Assembly: GCF_004343075.1 (NCBI RefSeq)
Contig: NZ_SLXP01000006.1
Span: 124,001 to 188,000 of the forward strand
DNA: 64,000 nucleotides
Direction: 5' to 3'
Source: Rhodovulum marinum
Lineage (GTDB): Bacteria > Pseudomonadota > Alphaproteobacteria > Rhodobacterales > Rhodobacteraceae
Shown here: piece by piece, positions 17,088 to 27,194 of the stretch
How the letters are laid out: every line of letters begins with the position of its first letter
How positions within the stretch are numbered: position 1 is the stretch's first letter
Program-made: the position numbers and the translations under genes
The notes under the pieces: generated by a model
Told to the model about the DNA's origin: nothing
The model's input: only the letters and a program-made list of their open reading frames with translations
The model's database searches: none

Positions 17088-18509
17088 ATGGGCGATATCC
17101 TGATCGTCGACGACGAGCGTGACATTCGCGAATTGATCGCGGATATCCTTCAAGACGAAGGATATACCACGCGGCTGGCCGCCAATTCGGATGCCTGCAT
17201 GGCCGAGATCAACGCCGATCCGCCCGCGCTGATGATCCTCGACATCTGGCTGAAGGACAGCAACATGGACGGGATCGACATCCTGTCCCGGGTCAAGCGC
17301 GACAATCCAGACATTCCCATCGTCATCATCTCGGGTCATGGCAACATCGAGATCGCGGTCGCGGCGATCAAGCAGGGCGCCTACGACTTCATCGAGAAGC
17401 CGTTCAACATCGACCAACTGTTGGTGGTGATCCGCCGCGCGATGGAGGCCTCGCGGCTCCGCCGCGAGAACCAGGACCTGCGCCGCAAGGATGTCACCCA
17501 AGCTGACATGATTGGATCAAGTCCGGCCTTCAAGGCATTGAAGTCCCATCTGGACAAGGTAACAAAGTCGAATGGACGGGTGATGCTTTCCGGGCCACCC
17601 GGATCAGGCAAGGAGGTGGCCGCGCGGTATGTTCACGCCCAGTCGAACCGGGCGAACGGTCCCTTCGTCGTGGTCAACTCCGCTTCGATCGAACCCGAAC
17701 GGATGGAAGAGGTGCTGTTCGGGCGGGAAAGCACAGCCCGCGGCGTCGAGCCGGGTTTGCTTGAGCAGGCTCATGGCGGCATCCTCTATTTCGACGAGGT
17801 GGCAGACATGCCGCTGGGCACGCAGTCGAAGATCCTGCGCGTATTGGTGGACCAGCAATTCCAGCGTGCCGGCGGCACCGACAAGGTGCGCGTCGATATC
17901 CGCGTGATCTCTTCGACTACCCGCGACCTGCCCGCCGCGATCGCCGAGGGCAGCTTTCGCGAGGAACTCTATCACCGGCTGAACGTGGTTCCGATCGAGG
18001 TTCCCGCGCTTGACGAGCGCCGCGAGGATATTCCCGAACTTGCGCGCCACTTCATCACTGCGTTCAACCGAACGCAGGGCCTGCCGCTCAGGGCCCTGTC
18101 GGACGAGGCAGAGGCGTTGCTGCAGACGATGGCCTGGCCCGGGAACGTGCGCCAGTTGAAGAACGTGATCGAACGGGTTCTAATCCTTGGCGAAGGCACG
18201 GATCCTATTGCGGCGGACGAACTTCCGTTGCCTGCGGACAGCCCGTCGGAAGAAGGGCGTGTCGTGCTGTCTGCGGGCCTGGCCACCCTTCCGCTTCGCG
18301 AAGCGCGCGAGTTGTTCGAACGGGAATATCTGCTGACCCAGATCAACAGGTTCGGCGGCAACATCTCGCGGACCGCCAATTTCGTCGGCATGGAACGCTC
18401 GGCGCTGCACCGCAAGCTAAAGTCGCTGGGCGTCGTCACCTCGGCCAAGGCGGGCGCGCGCGTCGCCCATGTCGAGGAAGACGAGGAGATGGGGACCACG
18501 GCCGATTGA
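17088..18509 (+). CDS. ntrX: Response regulator NtrX
   Basis: Partner of NtrY. The 473-residue protein has a receiver domain (Asp52 in LMILDIWLKDSNMDG), an AAA+ core with Walker A GPPGSGKE and Walker B ILYFDEVADMP, and a C-terminal Fis-like helix-turn-helix (GGNISRTANFVGMERSALHRK). The region after VNSASIEPERMEEVLFG reads RESTARGVEPGLLEQAHGG, with no GAFTGA loop, so direct sigma-54 activation is doubtful here as well. ATG at 17088 follows ntrY by three bases. It is co-oriented with trkA, 58 bp further on. Confidence 0.95.
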   Translation: MGDILIVDDERDIRELIADILQDEGYTTRLAANSDACMAEINADPPALMILDIWLKDSNMDGIDILSRVKRDNPDIPIVIISGHGNIEIAVAAIKQGAYDFIEKPFNIDQLLVVIRRAMEASRLRRENQDLRRKDVTQADMIGSSPAFKALKSHLDKVTKSNGRVMLSGPPGSGKEVAARYVHAQSNRANGPFVVVNSASIEPERMEEVLFGRESTARGVEPGLLEQAHGGILYFDEVADMPLGTQSKILRVLVDQQFQRAGGTDKVRVDIRVISSTTRDLPAAIAEGSFREELYHRLNVVPIEVPALDERREDIPELARHFITAFNRTQGLPLRALSDEAEALLQTMAWPGNVRQLKNVIERVLILGEGTDPIAADELPLPADSPSEEGRVVLSAGLATLPLREARELFEREYLLTQINRFGGNISRTANFVGMERSALHRKLKSLGVVTSAKAGARVAHVEEDEEMGTTAD

Positions 18510-18567
18510 CCGTCTCCCGGCCATCTGCAATGCATGAGGCGCGTGTTTCCCCAGCCGGGTGGCGTGA

Positions 18568-19944
18568 ATGAAGGTCATCATCTGTGGCGCGGGCCAGGTC
18601 GGTTGGCAGATCGCTCGCCACCTCTCGGGCGAGAAGAACGACGTCACGATCGTCGACATGAACGCCGATCTGATCCGTCGGGCGACGGATGCGATGGACG
18701 TGCAGGGCATCACCGGGCATGCATCCTATCCGGATATCCTTGAACGTGCCGGCGCGCGCGATGCCGACATGATCATCGCGGCGACCCAGTCCGACGAGGT
18801 CAACATGGTCACCTGCCAGGTGGCTCATTCCGTTTTCGCCATCCCGCGAAAGATCGCGCGGCTCAGGTCGCAATCCTATCTGACGGCGATCTACTCCGAC
18901 CTTTACCGCCGCGATCACATGCCGATCGACGTGGTCATCAGCCCCGAGCGCGAGGTCGCCGAGGCGGCACTGCAGCGGATCGCGGCGCCAGCGGCCTTTG
19001 ACACCGAGAGTTTTCTTGGCGGCCAGGCGCAGCTTCTGGGGATCACGCTGGAAGAGGATTGCCCGGTGGTGAACACGCCGCTGAGGCAACTGACCGACCT
19101 GTTCTCGACCCTCCGGGCCATCGTGGTGGGCGTTCGGCGCGAGGGCACGCTGTTCGCGCCCGAACCCAACGATCAATTGTTCCCCGAGGATCAGGTCTAT
19201 GTCTTTTCCCATGTCGAGGACGTGAACCGCACGCTGGAAATCTTCGGCAAATCGACCAAAAAGCAGGAACGCGTGGTCATCATCGGCGGTGGCAATGTCG
19301 GGCTGGCCGTGGCGCAGGCGCTGGAGAAACGCGAGGACCGCATCCGCGCCAAGGTGATCGAGATGGACCGCGCGCGTGCCGAGATCGCCGCGGACGCGCT
19401 GGAACGGACCATCGTGCTGAATGGCGACGGGCTGAACGTGACCTTGCTGGAAGAGGCCAATATCGACCGGGCCGACGCAGTTCTGGCGGTGACAGATGAC
19501 GACAAGACGAATCTTCTGGCCGCGGTTCGCGCCAAGCTGGCGGGTTGTCCGATGGCGATCGTGCTGGTCAACGACCCCTCGCTGGTGCCGCTGATGGGGC
19601 CGCTGGACATCGACGCCTATATCAATCCGCGGGCAACGACCGTCAGTTCCATTCTGCGCCACATCCGCCACGGGCGCGTGCGCGGTGTTTATTCCATAGG
19701 CGACGCCGAGGCCGAAGTTCTCGAGGCGCAGGTCCTGTCGACCTCGCCCATGGCCGGCAAGAAGGTGCAGGACATCGACTTCCCCGAAGGTGCGCTTATC
19801 GGTGGCGTGATGAAGAGCGGCAAGGTGATCCGGCCCAGGGGCGACACCCGCATCGAAGAGGGCGACGTGGTGGCGATCTTTGCGCTCGCCGCAGACGTGC
19901 CCGAAGTGGAGCGCCTGTTGCAGGTCTCCATCGATTTCTTCTGA
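18568..19944 (+). CDS. trkA: Trk potassium uptake regulatory subunit TrkA
   Basis: Peripheral NAD(H)-binding subunit that gates TrkH. The 458-residue protein is a tandem duplication of RCK units: the first begins KVIICGAGQVGWQIA, the second begins VVIIGGGNVGLAVA near residue 233, each followed by an acidic residue at the end of beta-2 (IVDMN and VIEMD) that selects NAD. Each unit ends in a TrkA-C domain. trkH starts five bases after the stop, so the pair is coupled. The position after ntrYX is a common alphaproteobacterial order. Confidence 0.95.
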   Translation: MKVIICGAGQVGWQIARHLSGEKNDVTIVDMNADLIRRATDAMDVQGITGHASYPDILERAGARDADMIIAATQSDEVNMVTCQVAHSVFAIPRKIARLRSQSYLTAIYSDLYRRDHMPIDVVISPEREVAEAALQRIAAPAAFDTESFLGGQAQLLGITLEEDCPVVNTPLRQLTDLFSTLRAIVVGVRREGTLFAPEPNDQLFPEDQVYVFSHVEDVNRTLEIFGKSTKKQERVVIIGGGNVGLAVAQALEKREDRIRAKVIEMDRARAEIAADALERTIVLNGDGLNVTLLEEANIDRADAVLAVTDDDKTNLLAAVRAKLAGCPMAIVLVNDPSLVPLMGPLDIDAYINPRATTVSSILRHIRHGRVRGVYSIGDAEAEVLEAQVLSTSPMAGKKVQDIDFPEGALIGGVMKSGKVIRPRGDTRIEEGDVVAIFALAADVPEVERLLQVSIDFF

Positions 19945-19948
19945 TCCC

Positions 19949-21466
19949 ATGCGCCGGTTTGCGGACCTTCCGTTCCTGGTGATCCTCATGGGGGTGGGGG
20001 CGCTGGCGATGTTTCTGCCGGTTGGCGTCGCGTTGGCGGAACGCGATTGGCAAACGGCGCGCAGCTTTTTCTATTCGGGGCTGATCTTTGGTGTCTTGGC
20101 CGCGCTGATCGGCCTCGCCACGATCAACAATGAAATCGAGAATCAGGGCCGCAGCCACCTTCTGGCAATGCTGGGGTTCTATACGCTTCTGCCGCTGATG
20201 CTGGCGGTGCCTTTCGTCGAGGCGGTGCCCGGCGCGGTGTTTCTGGACGGCTATTTCGAAATGGTGTCCAGCCTGACGACCACGGGCGCCACGCTATACG
20301 ACCCGGGCTGGCTGTCATCGGGCGTGCATTTGTGGCGCGCGCTGGTGGGATGGTTTGGCGGGTTCTTCATCTGGGTGACCGCGATTTCGATACTCGCGCC
20401 GATGAATCTGGGCGGGTTCGAGGTGACGGCCGGGGCAGGAGGCGCCGGCGGGGTACGGGGCGAGGGGGCGGTGTCCAGCCAGGCTGCGAACCCACGGGGG
20501 CGGTTGGTGCGGTTCGCCGGACAGCTTGCGCCGGTCTACCTGGGCCTGACGGCCAGTCTTTGGGTGCTGATGCTCGTCGCCGGCGAAGGACCGCTGGTCG
20601 CCGCCTGCCACGCCATGTCGGTATTGGCGACCTCGGGGATTTCGCCGGTGGGCGGTGTGCCGGGGGGGGAAAGCGGGCTTGTGGGCGAATTGTTCCTCTG
20701 GGGGTTTTTCATCTTCGCCTTCACCCGGCAGACCTTCATGTTCGATTTTCGTGCCGAAAGCTGGCGCGCGCTGAAATCTGACATGGAACTTCGGATGGGT
20801 GTCGCGATCGCCTGGGCGGTAACGCTGTTTCTGTTCGCGCGCCACTGGCTGGGTGCTTATGAAATCCAGGCCGAAGAGGATTTCATCGCGGCGCTGCGCG
20901 CGCTGTGGGGGGCGGTGTTCACGGTGACCTCGTTCCTGACGACCACGGGATTCGTCTCGACAGACTGGGCAGATGCGCAAAGCTGGTCGGGTTTGGCCAC
21001 GCCCGGGTTGATCCTGGTGGGGCTCGCGGTGTTCGGGGGCGGCGTGGCGACCACGGCGGGGGGCGTCAAGCTGCTGCGAATCTACGCGCTCTACAAACAC
21101 GGGGTCCGCGAGATGGAAAAGCTTGTCCATCCGCATTCGGTGGGCGGCGCGGGCGCCTTCGCGCGGCGCATCCGGCGACAGGGGGCTCAGATCGCCTTTG
21201 TCTTCTTCATGCTGTTCGCGCTTTCGGTGGCGGTGACCATGACTGCGCTGGGCGCGGCGGGCCTGAGTTTCGACACGTCCATGGTGCTGACCGTGGCTGC
21301 GCTGACCACGACGGGCCCGCTGGCCGCCGCCGCGACCGAACCTGCGATCTCTTATGCCGCGCTTGGCGATCCGGCGCGGATGGTGCTGGCCGCGGCCATG
21401 GTGGTCGGCCGGCTCGAGACGCTGGCGATCATCGCGCTTCTGAATCCTGAATTCTGGCGCAACTGA
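19949..21466 (+). CDS. trkH: Trk potassium transporter membrane subunit TrkH
   Basis: Inner-membrane K+ channel subunit. The 505-residue protein has about ten to twelve membrane segments and four pore-loop repeats: MVSSLTTTGATLYDPGW near residue 105, then LATSGISPVGG, SFLTTTGFVSTDW and ALTTTGPLAAA, matching the glycine filters of the SKT family. The ATG at 19949 follows trkA directly; a frame-open start at 19880 lies inside trkA and is rejected. It works with TrkA next door. There is no obvious terminator before hfq, which has 134 bp of its own upstream space. Confidence 0.94.
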   Translation: MRRFADLPFLVILMGVGALAMFLPVGVALAERDWQTARSFFYSGLIFGVLAALIGLATINNEIENQGRSHLLAMLGFYTLLPLMLAVPFVEAVPGAVFLDGYFEMVSSLTTTGATLYDPGWLSSGVHLWRALVGWFGGFFIWVTAISILAPMNLGGFEVTAGAGGAGGVRGEGAVSSQAANPRGRLVRFAGQLAPVYLGLTASLWVLMLVAGEGPLVAACHAMSVLATSGISPVGGVPGGESGLVGELFLWGFFIFAFTRQTFMFDFRAESWRALKSDMELRMGVAIAWAVTLFLFARHWLGAYEIQAEEDFIAALRALWGAVFTVTSFLTTTGFVSTDWADAQSWSGLATPGLILVGLAVFGGGVATTAGGVKLLRIYALYKHGVREMEKLVHPHSVGGAGAFARRIRRQGAQIAFVFFMLFALSVAVTMTALGAAGLSFDTSMVLTVAALTTTGPLAAAATEPAISYAALGDPARMVLAAAMVVGRLETLAIIALLNPEFWRN

Positions 21467-21600
21467 AAGCGACCTGCGAAATTTCACTGTAAAGACCTGT
21501 TGAGAGGGGTGGAATCTATCAATTCCTCGCGACATACTCCAACGACGGAACGACGGCTGTCCGCCGACGGGCAGGACCAGAAAACAAGGGCAATAATCGA

Positions 21601-21834
21601 ATGGCTGCCGACAAGCAGAATTTGCAGGACGCTTTCCTTAACCATGTTCGCAAGACCAAGGTTCCGGTCACGATCTTCCTGATCAACGGCGTCAAGCTGC
21701 AGGGGGTGATCACCTGGTTCGACAATTTCTGCGTGCTGTTGCGCCGCGATGGCCAATCTCAGCTGGTGTACAAGCACGCGATCTCGACCATCATGCCATC
21801 GCAGCCGATCAATCTGTACGACGGTGAGGATTGA
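21601..21834 (+). CDS. hfq: RNA chaperone Hfq
   Basis: Hexameric Sm-like protein that pairs small RNAs with mRNAs. The 77-residue protein has the Sm1 region ([30 protein letters not shown], of which [14 protein letters not shown] is the clearest part) and the Sm2 motif [10 protein letters not shown]. The C-terminal tail is very short, as in other alphaproteobacteria. ATG at 21601; the stop overlaps the proposed hflX start. hfq-hflX is a widely conserved pair. The 134 bp before it probably hold its promoter, although no clear boxes stand out. Confidence 0.97.
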   Translation: MAADKQNLQDAFLNHVRKTKVPVTIFLINGVKLQGVITWFDNFCVLLRRDGQSQLVYKHAISTIMPSQPINLYDGED

Positions 21835-23129
21835 GCCCTTCCGAGTTCGAGGACCACGGCCCGCGCATCACCCGCGCATGGGTGCTGCATCCCGACATCA
21901 CGTCCAATCGTGGTCGGCGACCTGCCGGTCCGGCTCTGGATGAGGCCGTAGCCCTCGCCGCCGCGCTTCCCGACCTCGAGGTGGTCGGGTCCGATATCGT
22001 GCCGCTACCGAAGGCGCGGCCCGGGCTGTTGTTCGGCACCGGCAAGATCCAGGAACTGGGCGCGCAGCTCAAGGCCGCCGAGGTGGAACTCGTATTGATC
22101 GACGGACCCGTGACGCCCGTTCAGCAACGCAACTTGGAACGGGAATGGGAGGTCAAGATCCTCGACCGCACCGGTCTGATTCTGGAAATCTTCGCCGACC
22201 GCGCGCGTACCCGCGAAGGTGTACTTCAGGTGGAACTGGCCGCGCTGTCCTATCAGCGCACGCGGCTGGTGCGTGCCTGGACGCACCTTGAACGCCAGCG
22301 CGGCGGCCTTGGGTTCGTGGGCGGGCCCGGCGAAACCCAGATCGAGGCCGACAGGCGGGCCATTGACGAGGCGATCACCCGGCTGCGCCGGCAACTGTCC
22401 AAGGTCGCCAAGACGCGCGATCTGCACCGGGCCGCGCGGCGCAAGGTTCCGTTCCCGGTCGTGGCGCTGGTGGGCTATACCAACGCGGGCAAATCCACGC
22501 TGTTCAACCGGCTGACCGGTGCCGAGGTCTTGGCCAAGGATATGCTGTTCGCCACCTTGGATCCGACGATGCGTGCGGTGACTCTTCCCACGGGTCTAAA
22601 GGTGATCCTGTCCGACACGGTGGGTTTCATTTCGGACCTGCCGACGCAGCTGGTCGCGGCCTTCCGCGCGACACTGGAAGAGGTTCTCGAGGCCGATCTG
22701 ATCTTGCACGTGCGCGACATCGCCCATCCCGACACCGAAGCCCAGGCCGAGGATGTGCGCACGATCCTTGCCGAACTCGGTGTGGCCCAGGCGACACCGC
22801 TGATCGAGGTGTGGAACAAGACCGACCTGTTGGAACCACCGGCAAAAGCGGCGCTTGAGGCGGTCGCGGCACGCCACGAGACGGTGATGACACTGTCGGC
22901 CTGGACGGGCGATGGGCTGGACGCCCTGCTGGACGGCGTCACCCGGGCACTCGATGAAACGCGCACACGCCGCGAGGTGCGGCTTGGACATGACGAGGGC
23001 AGAAAACGCGCCTGGCTTTATGCCCAAGGCGTGGTCGAGGCGGAAGAGCAGGGCGAAGACGGTCCGGTTCTGACCGTGAACTGGACCGCTCGGCAGGAAC
23101 AGCGTTTCCGCATGATCGGCCAGGGATAG
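21831..23129 (+). CDS. hflX: Ribosome-associated GTPase HflX
   Basis: GTPase that splits or rescues stalled 70S ribosomes. The 432-residue protein has the HflX N-terminal domain with [13 protein letters not shown] and the glycine-rich hinge [15 protein letters not shown], then a G domain with G1 [13 protein letters not shown]3 SDTVGFI and G4 NKTD. The most likely start is the TTG at 21831, which overlaps the hfq stop and has GGTGAGGA just before it; no ATG is available before the domain. The gene ends five bases from a converging ABC-transporter fragment. Confidence 0.92.
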   Translation: MSPSEFEDHGPRITRAWVLHPDITSNRGRRPAGPALDEAVALAAALPDLEVVGSDIVPLPKARPGLLFGTGKIQELGAQLKAAEVELVLIDGPVTPVQQRNLEREWEVKILDRTGLILEIFADRARTREGVLQVELAALSYQRTRLVRAWTHLERQRGGLGFVGGPGETQIEADRRAIDEAITRLRRQLSKVAKTRDLHRAARRKVPFPVVALVGYTNAGKSTLFNRLTGAEVLAKDMLFATLDPTMRAVTLPTGLKVILSDTVGFISDLPTQLVAAFRATLEEVLEADLILHVRDIAHPDTEAQAEDVRTILAELGVAQATPLIEVWNKTDLLEPPAKAALEAVAARHETVMTLSAWTGDGLDALLDGVTRALDETRTRREVRLGHDEGRKRAWLYAQGVVEAEEQGEDGPVLTVNWTARQEQRFRMIGQG

Positions 23130-23134
23130 GCGCC

Positions 23135-23299
23135 TCATTCGGCCGCGACCTGAATCACCGGCTCCATCGGTAGCGCATTGCGTTCGCAAAGGTTCGCCGG
23201 AACGCTGTCCTTCCAACGGCATCGCGTCAGAAACGGGCAACCGGACTGTGGGTCCAGGCCGAAGTTCCGCAAGAGCCTGCGCAATGACATCTCGAGCGC
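23135..23299 (-). pseudogene. C-terminal remnant of an oligopeptide/dipeptide ABC transporter ATPase
   Basis: Reading leftward the frame ends ...SGCPFLTRCRWKDSVP, ANLCERNALPMEPV, IQVAAE-stop. The GCPFxxRC pattern with a later cysteine is typical of the C-terminal extension of Opp/Dpp-type ATPases. Only about 50 codons remain; all nucleotide-binding motifs are missing. The right boundary, near 23300, is where the similarity switches to an IS5-type transposase. Its stop lies five bases from the hflX stop, so the intact gene once converged with hflX. The assignment rests on a short motif. Confidence 0.6.
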
Positions 23300-23880
23300 G
23301 ATGAGCAGCACAGTGCCCGCGCGCCGATGTACTCACTTACCTGACCGGCGGTGACGAAGAGACGGATCGGACGCCAGACGCTGTCCGTGACGGCATGCAG
23401 CTTGGTGTTCATGCTGCCCTTGGTCCGTCCGATCAGACGTCCACGCCCCCTTTTCACCTGCAGGCACGTCCCCGTGCGGAGCGTCTTGAGATACTTGCGC
23501 GGGCGCGCTCGAACCAGTGGCGCCTGCGCCCGCTCACGTCGATCATCGCCGTTTTCTCTTCGGGCTGATCCCCGGTTAGTGCCGCGAGTAGCCGGGCGAA
23601 GACGCCCCGCTCGCTCCAACGCTTCCAGCGGTTGTACAGGGTTTTGTGCGGGCCTTACTCTCTTGGCGCATCACGCCATCGCAACCCATTGCGATTGAAG
23701 GAGATTATGCCGGAAAGGACGCGCCGGTCGGCGACACGGGGTTTGCCGTGGGTCTTTGGGAAGTAGGGCTCCAGACGCGCCATCTGGTCGTCTGTCAGCC
23801 AGAAGAGATGGCTGATGACACCGCTCGCTTTTCGAGCAATGAATCAGAAGCTTACGGACTGCTCAATGGGTCCTGAACCT
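23300..23880 (-). mobile_element. Decayed IS5-family (IS427-like) insertion sequence
   Basis: Minus-strand pieces read WLTDDQMARLEPYFPKTHG, then RWRDAPRE-stop-GPHKTLYNRW, and in another frame LIGRTKGSMNTKLHAV and VTAGQVSEYIGARAL, which are recognisable parts of IS5-group transposases of the IS427 type. Decay is clear: the expected start codon reads ATC (about 23813-23815), a TAA stop interrupts at 23655-23657, a frameshift follows at roughly 23510, and everything after the first catalytic half, including the last DDE residue and one end, is missing. The right end probably lies near 23880 (AGGTTCAGG on the minus strand). It cannot transpose. Confidence 0.8.
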
Positions 23881-23903
23881 AAGGCTTGCTGGTCGAACAC
23901 CAC

Positions 23904-24692
23904 TCAGTCGGCCTTGCGGAATTCCTTGGGCGTGGCGCCTGTACGGGCCTGGAAGGCGCGGGTGAAATAGGCGGGCGATGCATAGCCAAGCGCCTGGGCG
24001 ATCTCCTTGACCGGGGCGCGGGTGTCGGCCAGCAGGCGGCGCGCTTCACTGATCTTGCGCTCTGCCAGCAGGTCAGATGCGGTGCGCCCGCAGGTCTGGT
24101 TGCAGACCCGGGTCAGATGCGTCGAGGTGACGCCCAGATCGGCGGCATAGTCGGATACCGATTTCGGGCTTCGGAATTCCTTTTCCACCAGCGCAGCGAA
24201 CCCCGCGGCCAGCCTACGCGCCGAATCCGGTGCCGTCGCTACGTCTTCGGCCAGCAGAACCTGCCGCTCCAGCCAGACCGAGATGAGCCCCGCGTAATGT
24301 CGGATCGCACGGCGCGACCCCGTCCGTCGGCCCGCCAATTCGCGTTCCAGGCTGTCCAGAAGGGTCGTGATCTCGACCTGGACCTGGCCATCGCGAATCC
24401 GCAGGTGATGCGGTGTATCGGGTAGATCGAGGTCGGGAATGCCGGAAAACATCACCGCCGAGCCGTAGACCTGTCCGGTCATCTCGAAGCCATGCATCGT
24501 ATGCGGCGGAATGAAGATCGCGTTGTGCGCACCATAGCCTCGGGTGGCGCCCGCCACGGTGATCCGGCCCTGGCCCTTCGTGATCCACAGAAGTTGGGGC
24601 GCGGAATAGCTGCGCATCGCTTCGGCACGCCAACGGCTGCCCTGCGTAAGCCGCGAGAACGGCACGACACGAATCTCGGGAAACAAAGTCAT
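23904..24692 (-). CDS. AraC-family transcriptional regulator with cupin-type sensor domain
   Basis: A 262-residue regulator. The N-terminal part (about 1-140) has the AraC cupin look (LWITKGQGRITVAG, then IFIPPHTMHGFEM). The C-terminal 100 residues are the paired helix-turn-helix: SVSDYAADLGVTSTHLTRVC, then EIAQALGYASPAYFTRAFQ and ending GATPKEFRK. The ATG at 24692 is chosen as the first in-frame ATG near the domain; the ribosome site is weak. Ligand and targets are unknown. It sits between a dead IS element and miaA, so any genes it once controlled nearby may have been lost. Confidence 0.85.
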   Translation of the reverse strand: MTLFPEIRVVPFSRLTQGSRWRAEAMRSYSAPQLLWITKGQGRITVAGATRGYGAHNAIFIPPHTMHGFEMTGQVYGSAVMFSGIPDLDLPDTPHHLRIRDGQVQVEITTLLDSLERELAGRRTGSRRAIRHYAGLISVWLERQVLLAEDVATAPDSARRLAAGFAALVEKEFRSPKSVSDYAADLGVTSTHLTRVCNQTCGRTASDLLAERKISEARRLLADTRAPVKEIAQALGYASPAYFTRAFQARTGATPKEFRKAD

Positions 24693-24846
24693 GGCGGTGA
24701 AAACCCATGTAGGAGGCACAAGGAGATTGCGCCCCGCAGGGGGACCCAGGTCCGAACCCGGCAAGAATTCACCGATTCGCTCCCTTCGGTAAACCCGATC
24801 GCGTTGAAATTGTGCAGTTCTGTCTTTTCTGTGCCTACGCGGGCGG

Positions 24847-25728
24847 TCAATCCGTGCGAATCAACCGCCACGCACCGAACCGGGCGCGGAACCAGCTGCG
24901 CTGGCGCTTTGCATATTGCCGGGAGGCGATCTGGGCCGCCGCGATCGCGTGGTCCAGCGTCAATTCCCCCCTGAGATGGGCGATCAGTTCAGGCGCGCCT
25001 ATCGCGCGCACCGACAGTAAAGCAGGGTCCCAGCGAGCCATGTTGGCGCGGGCCTCTTCCAGCGCGCCGTCCTCGACCATCCGTTCGAAGCGCCTGTCGA
25101 TCCGGGCGTTCAGCCAGTCGCGTTCCGCTTCGATCACCAGCGGTTGGGCGGCAGACAGCGGCAGCAGGGGCGGCGGCGTGTCGTCCTGCCAACTCGCAAG
25201 GCCGCGGCCCGTGGCTTGCAGCACCTCCCAGGCGCGCTGGATGCGTGCCGGGTTTCGGGTGTCGATCCGCGCCGCGGTGGGCGCATCCAGTTCAGCCAGC
25301 AATGCGTTTCCCCCCTCGGATGCGATGCGGGCATCGGCCTTTGCGCGGATTGCGGGCGGGGTGGGCGGGATCTCGGCCAGCCCTTCGGTCAATGCCGTGA
25401 AGTAAAGCCCCGTGCCGCCGACGATGATCGGCCTATTGGGCCCGTGCAGGATCGGCGCGAGGTCACGCAGCCAATGGCCGACGGAATAGGCCGCGTCCCA
25501 TGCGACATGACCATACAGCGCATGTGGCACGCGCGACTCGTCCCGGACGGTGGGCCGCGCGGTCAGGACTCGCCAGCCTTCGAACACCTGCAATGCATCG
25601 GCGTTGACGATCACGCCGCCCTGCGCCTCGGCAATGGCCAGTGCCAGCGCCGATTTGCCGCTGGCCGTCGGTCCTGCGATAAGAACCGGGCGGGCGGGAT
25701 CGAGATCGGGCAGCTCCATGCGTGTCAT
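24847..25728 (-). CDS. miaA: tRNA dimethylallyltransferase
   Basis: Adds a dimethylallyl group to A37 of tRNAs that read UNN codons. The 293-residue protein has P-loop [15 protein letters not shown], the [11 protein letters not shown] substrate loop, the [10 protein letters not shown] block near residue 103 and a C-terminal [12 protein letters not shown] segment, all typical of MiaA. GAGG lies just upstream of the ATG at 25728; a second in-frame ATG three codons later is possible. It is divergent from pyrH, with 80 bp between them. Confidence 0.95.
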   Translation of the reverse strand: MTRMELPDLDPARPVLIAGPTASGKSALALAIAEAQGGVIVNADALQVFEGWRVLTARPTVRDESRVPHALYGHVAWDAAYSVGHWLRDLAPILHGPNRPIIVGGTGLYFTALTEGLAEIPPTPPAIRAKADARIASEGGNALLAELDAPTAARIDTRNPARIQRAWEVLQATGRGLASWQDDTPPPLLPLSAAQPLVIEAERDWLNARIDRRFERMVEDGALEEARANMARWDPALLSVRAIGAPELIAHLRGELTLDHAIAAAQIASRQYAKRQRSWFRARFGAWRLIRTD

Positions 25729-25808
25729 GGCCTCGTTCGCCGTTGAACCTTTCGGGCTTTTCCGACATTTTGCCCGAAATGCAAGAACACGGAACTGGGG
25801 CAGAGCGT

Positions 25809-26546
25809 ATGGACGACGGCGGTGCCAATAAACCGAAACCCACCTACAAGCGGGTCCTTCTGAAAATCTCGGGCGAGGCGCTGATGGGCGACCAGGGCTA
25901 TGGGTTGCACCCTCCGACGGTCGAGCGCATCGCCCGCGAGGTCAAGGCTGTCCGCGATCTAGGCGTCGAGATCTGCATGGTGATCGGCGGAGGAAACATC
26001 TTTCGCGGACTCGCGGGCAGCGCCCAGGGGATGGAACGGACGACCGCCGACTACATGGGAATGCTCGCCACCGTCATGAACGCGCTGGCGATGCAGTCCG
26101 CGCTGGAAGGGATGGGCGTTTTCACCCGCGTGATCAGTGCGATCCGTATGGACGAGGTGGCCGAGCCCTACATCCGCCGCCGCGCCGTGCGGCACCTTGA
26201 GAAAAAGCGCGTGATCATCTTTGCCGCCGGGACGGGCAACCCGTATTTCACCACCGACACCGCGGCGACCCTGCGCGCGAACGAAATGGCCTGCGAGGCG
26301 ATCTTCAAGGGGACCAAGGTCGATGGCGTCTACGATAAGGACCCGATGAAAAATACCGATGCCAAGCGGTATTCGGACATCACCTATGACGACGTCTTGG
26401 TGAAGAACCTCAAGGTCATGGACGCCTCGGCGATTGCGCTGGCACGTGACAACGATCTGCCGATCATCGTTTTCAGCCTTGATGAACCGGGGGGGTTCCG
26501 CGGCATCCTCTCGGGGCAAGGCACCTATACAATCGTGCACGGATAG
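25809..26546 (+). CDS. pyrH: UMP kinase
   Basis: Hexameric amino-acid-kinase-fold enzyme phosphorylating UMP to UDP. The 245-residue protein has [15 protein letters not shown] near residue 12, [10 protein letters not shown] near residue 58 and the [12 protein letters not shown] block near residue 145. The ATG at 25809 is selected because GGGGCAG precedes it and the kinase core begins about ten residues later; the earlier in-frame start at 25722 lies in the miaA promoter area. It is first in the long frr-uppS-cdsA-dxr-rseP-bamA-lpx operon. Confidence 0.96.
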   Translation: MDDGGANKPKPTYKRVLLKISGEALMGDQGYGLHPPTVERIAREVKAVRDLGVEICMVIGGGNIFRGLAGSAQGMERTTADYMGMLATVMNALAMQSALEGMGVFTRVISAIRMDEVAEPYIRRRAVRHLEKKRVIIFAAGTGNPYFTTDTAATLRANEMACEAIFKGTKVDGVYDKDPMKNTDAKRYSDITYDDVLVKNLKVMDASAIALARDNDLPIIVFSLDEPGGFRGILSGQGTYTIVHG

Positions 26547-26601
26547 CGCTATAGCAATCGCGACACGTGACACCGAACCGGACCAGCAAGAGTTCAGACA
26601 T

Positions 26602-27168
26602 ATGGCCGACGACGACCTTGAAATCGACCTCGACGATCTGCAACGCCGCATGGACGGCGCCATGACCGCCCTGCGCCACGAATTCGCCTCGCTCCGGACC
26701 GGTCGGGCATCGGCCAGCATGCTTGACCCCATCATGGTCGATGCCTATGGCGCCGCGACCCCGATCAACCAGGTCGGTACTGTCAACGTGCCCGAACCCC
26801 GCATGGTCACGATCAACGTCTGGGACAAGTCGCTGGTAAACAAGGTCGAAAAGGCGATCATGGAATCAGGCCTGGGGATCAACCCGCAGACCAACGGCAC
26901 GATCATCATGCTGCCGATCCCCGAGTTGAACGAGGAACGGCGTAAGGAATTGACAAAGGTTGCCGCGCAATATGCCGAACAGGCCCGCGTGGCCGTGCGC
27001 AACGTCCGCCGTGACGGGATGGAGCAGTTGAAGAAGGCCAAGGGCGCGGGGATGAGCGAGGACGATCAGAAGGTCTGGCACGACGAAATCCAGGAGCTGA
27101 CCGACAAGCACATCGCCGAGATCGACAAGGCGCTGGACAACAAGCAGCACGAGATCATGCAGGTCTGA
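26602..27168 (+). CDS. frr: Ribosome recycling factor
   Basis: Splits post-termination ribosomes with EF-G. The 188-residue protein has the RRF signature: [19 protein letters not shown] near residue 33, [14 protein letters not shown] and the C-terminal [23 protein letters not shown] (quoted in part: [14 protein letters not shown]). ATG at 26602, 55 bases after pyrH. The pyrH-frr-uppS order is highly conserved. Confidence 0.97.
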   Translation: MADDDLEIDLDDLQRRMDGAMTALRHEFASLRTGRASASMLDPIMVDAYGAATPINQVGTVNVPEPRMVTINVWDKSLVNKVEKAIMESGLGINPQTNGTIIMLPIPELNEERRKELTKVAAQYAEQARVAVRNVRRDGMEQLKKAKGAGMSEDDQKVWHDEIQELTDKHIAEIDKALDNKQHEIMQV

Positions 27169-27194
27169 TCCCTGCGGGTCGGAAAGGGGGCGGC

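Noticed and set aside
23180-23200. GTTC-N6-GTTC near the ABC remnant (possible SOS box)
   Set aside because: Wrong spacing and inside an old coding sequence.
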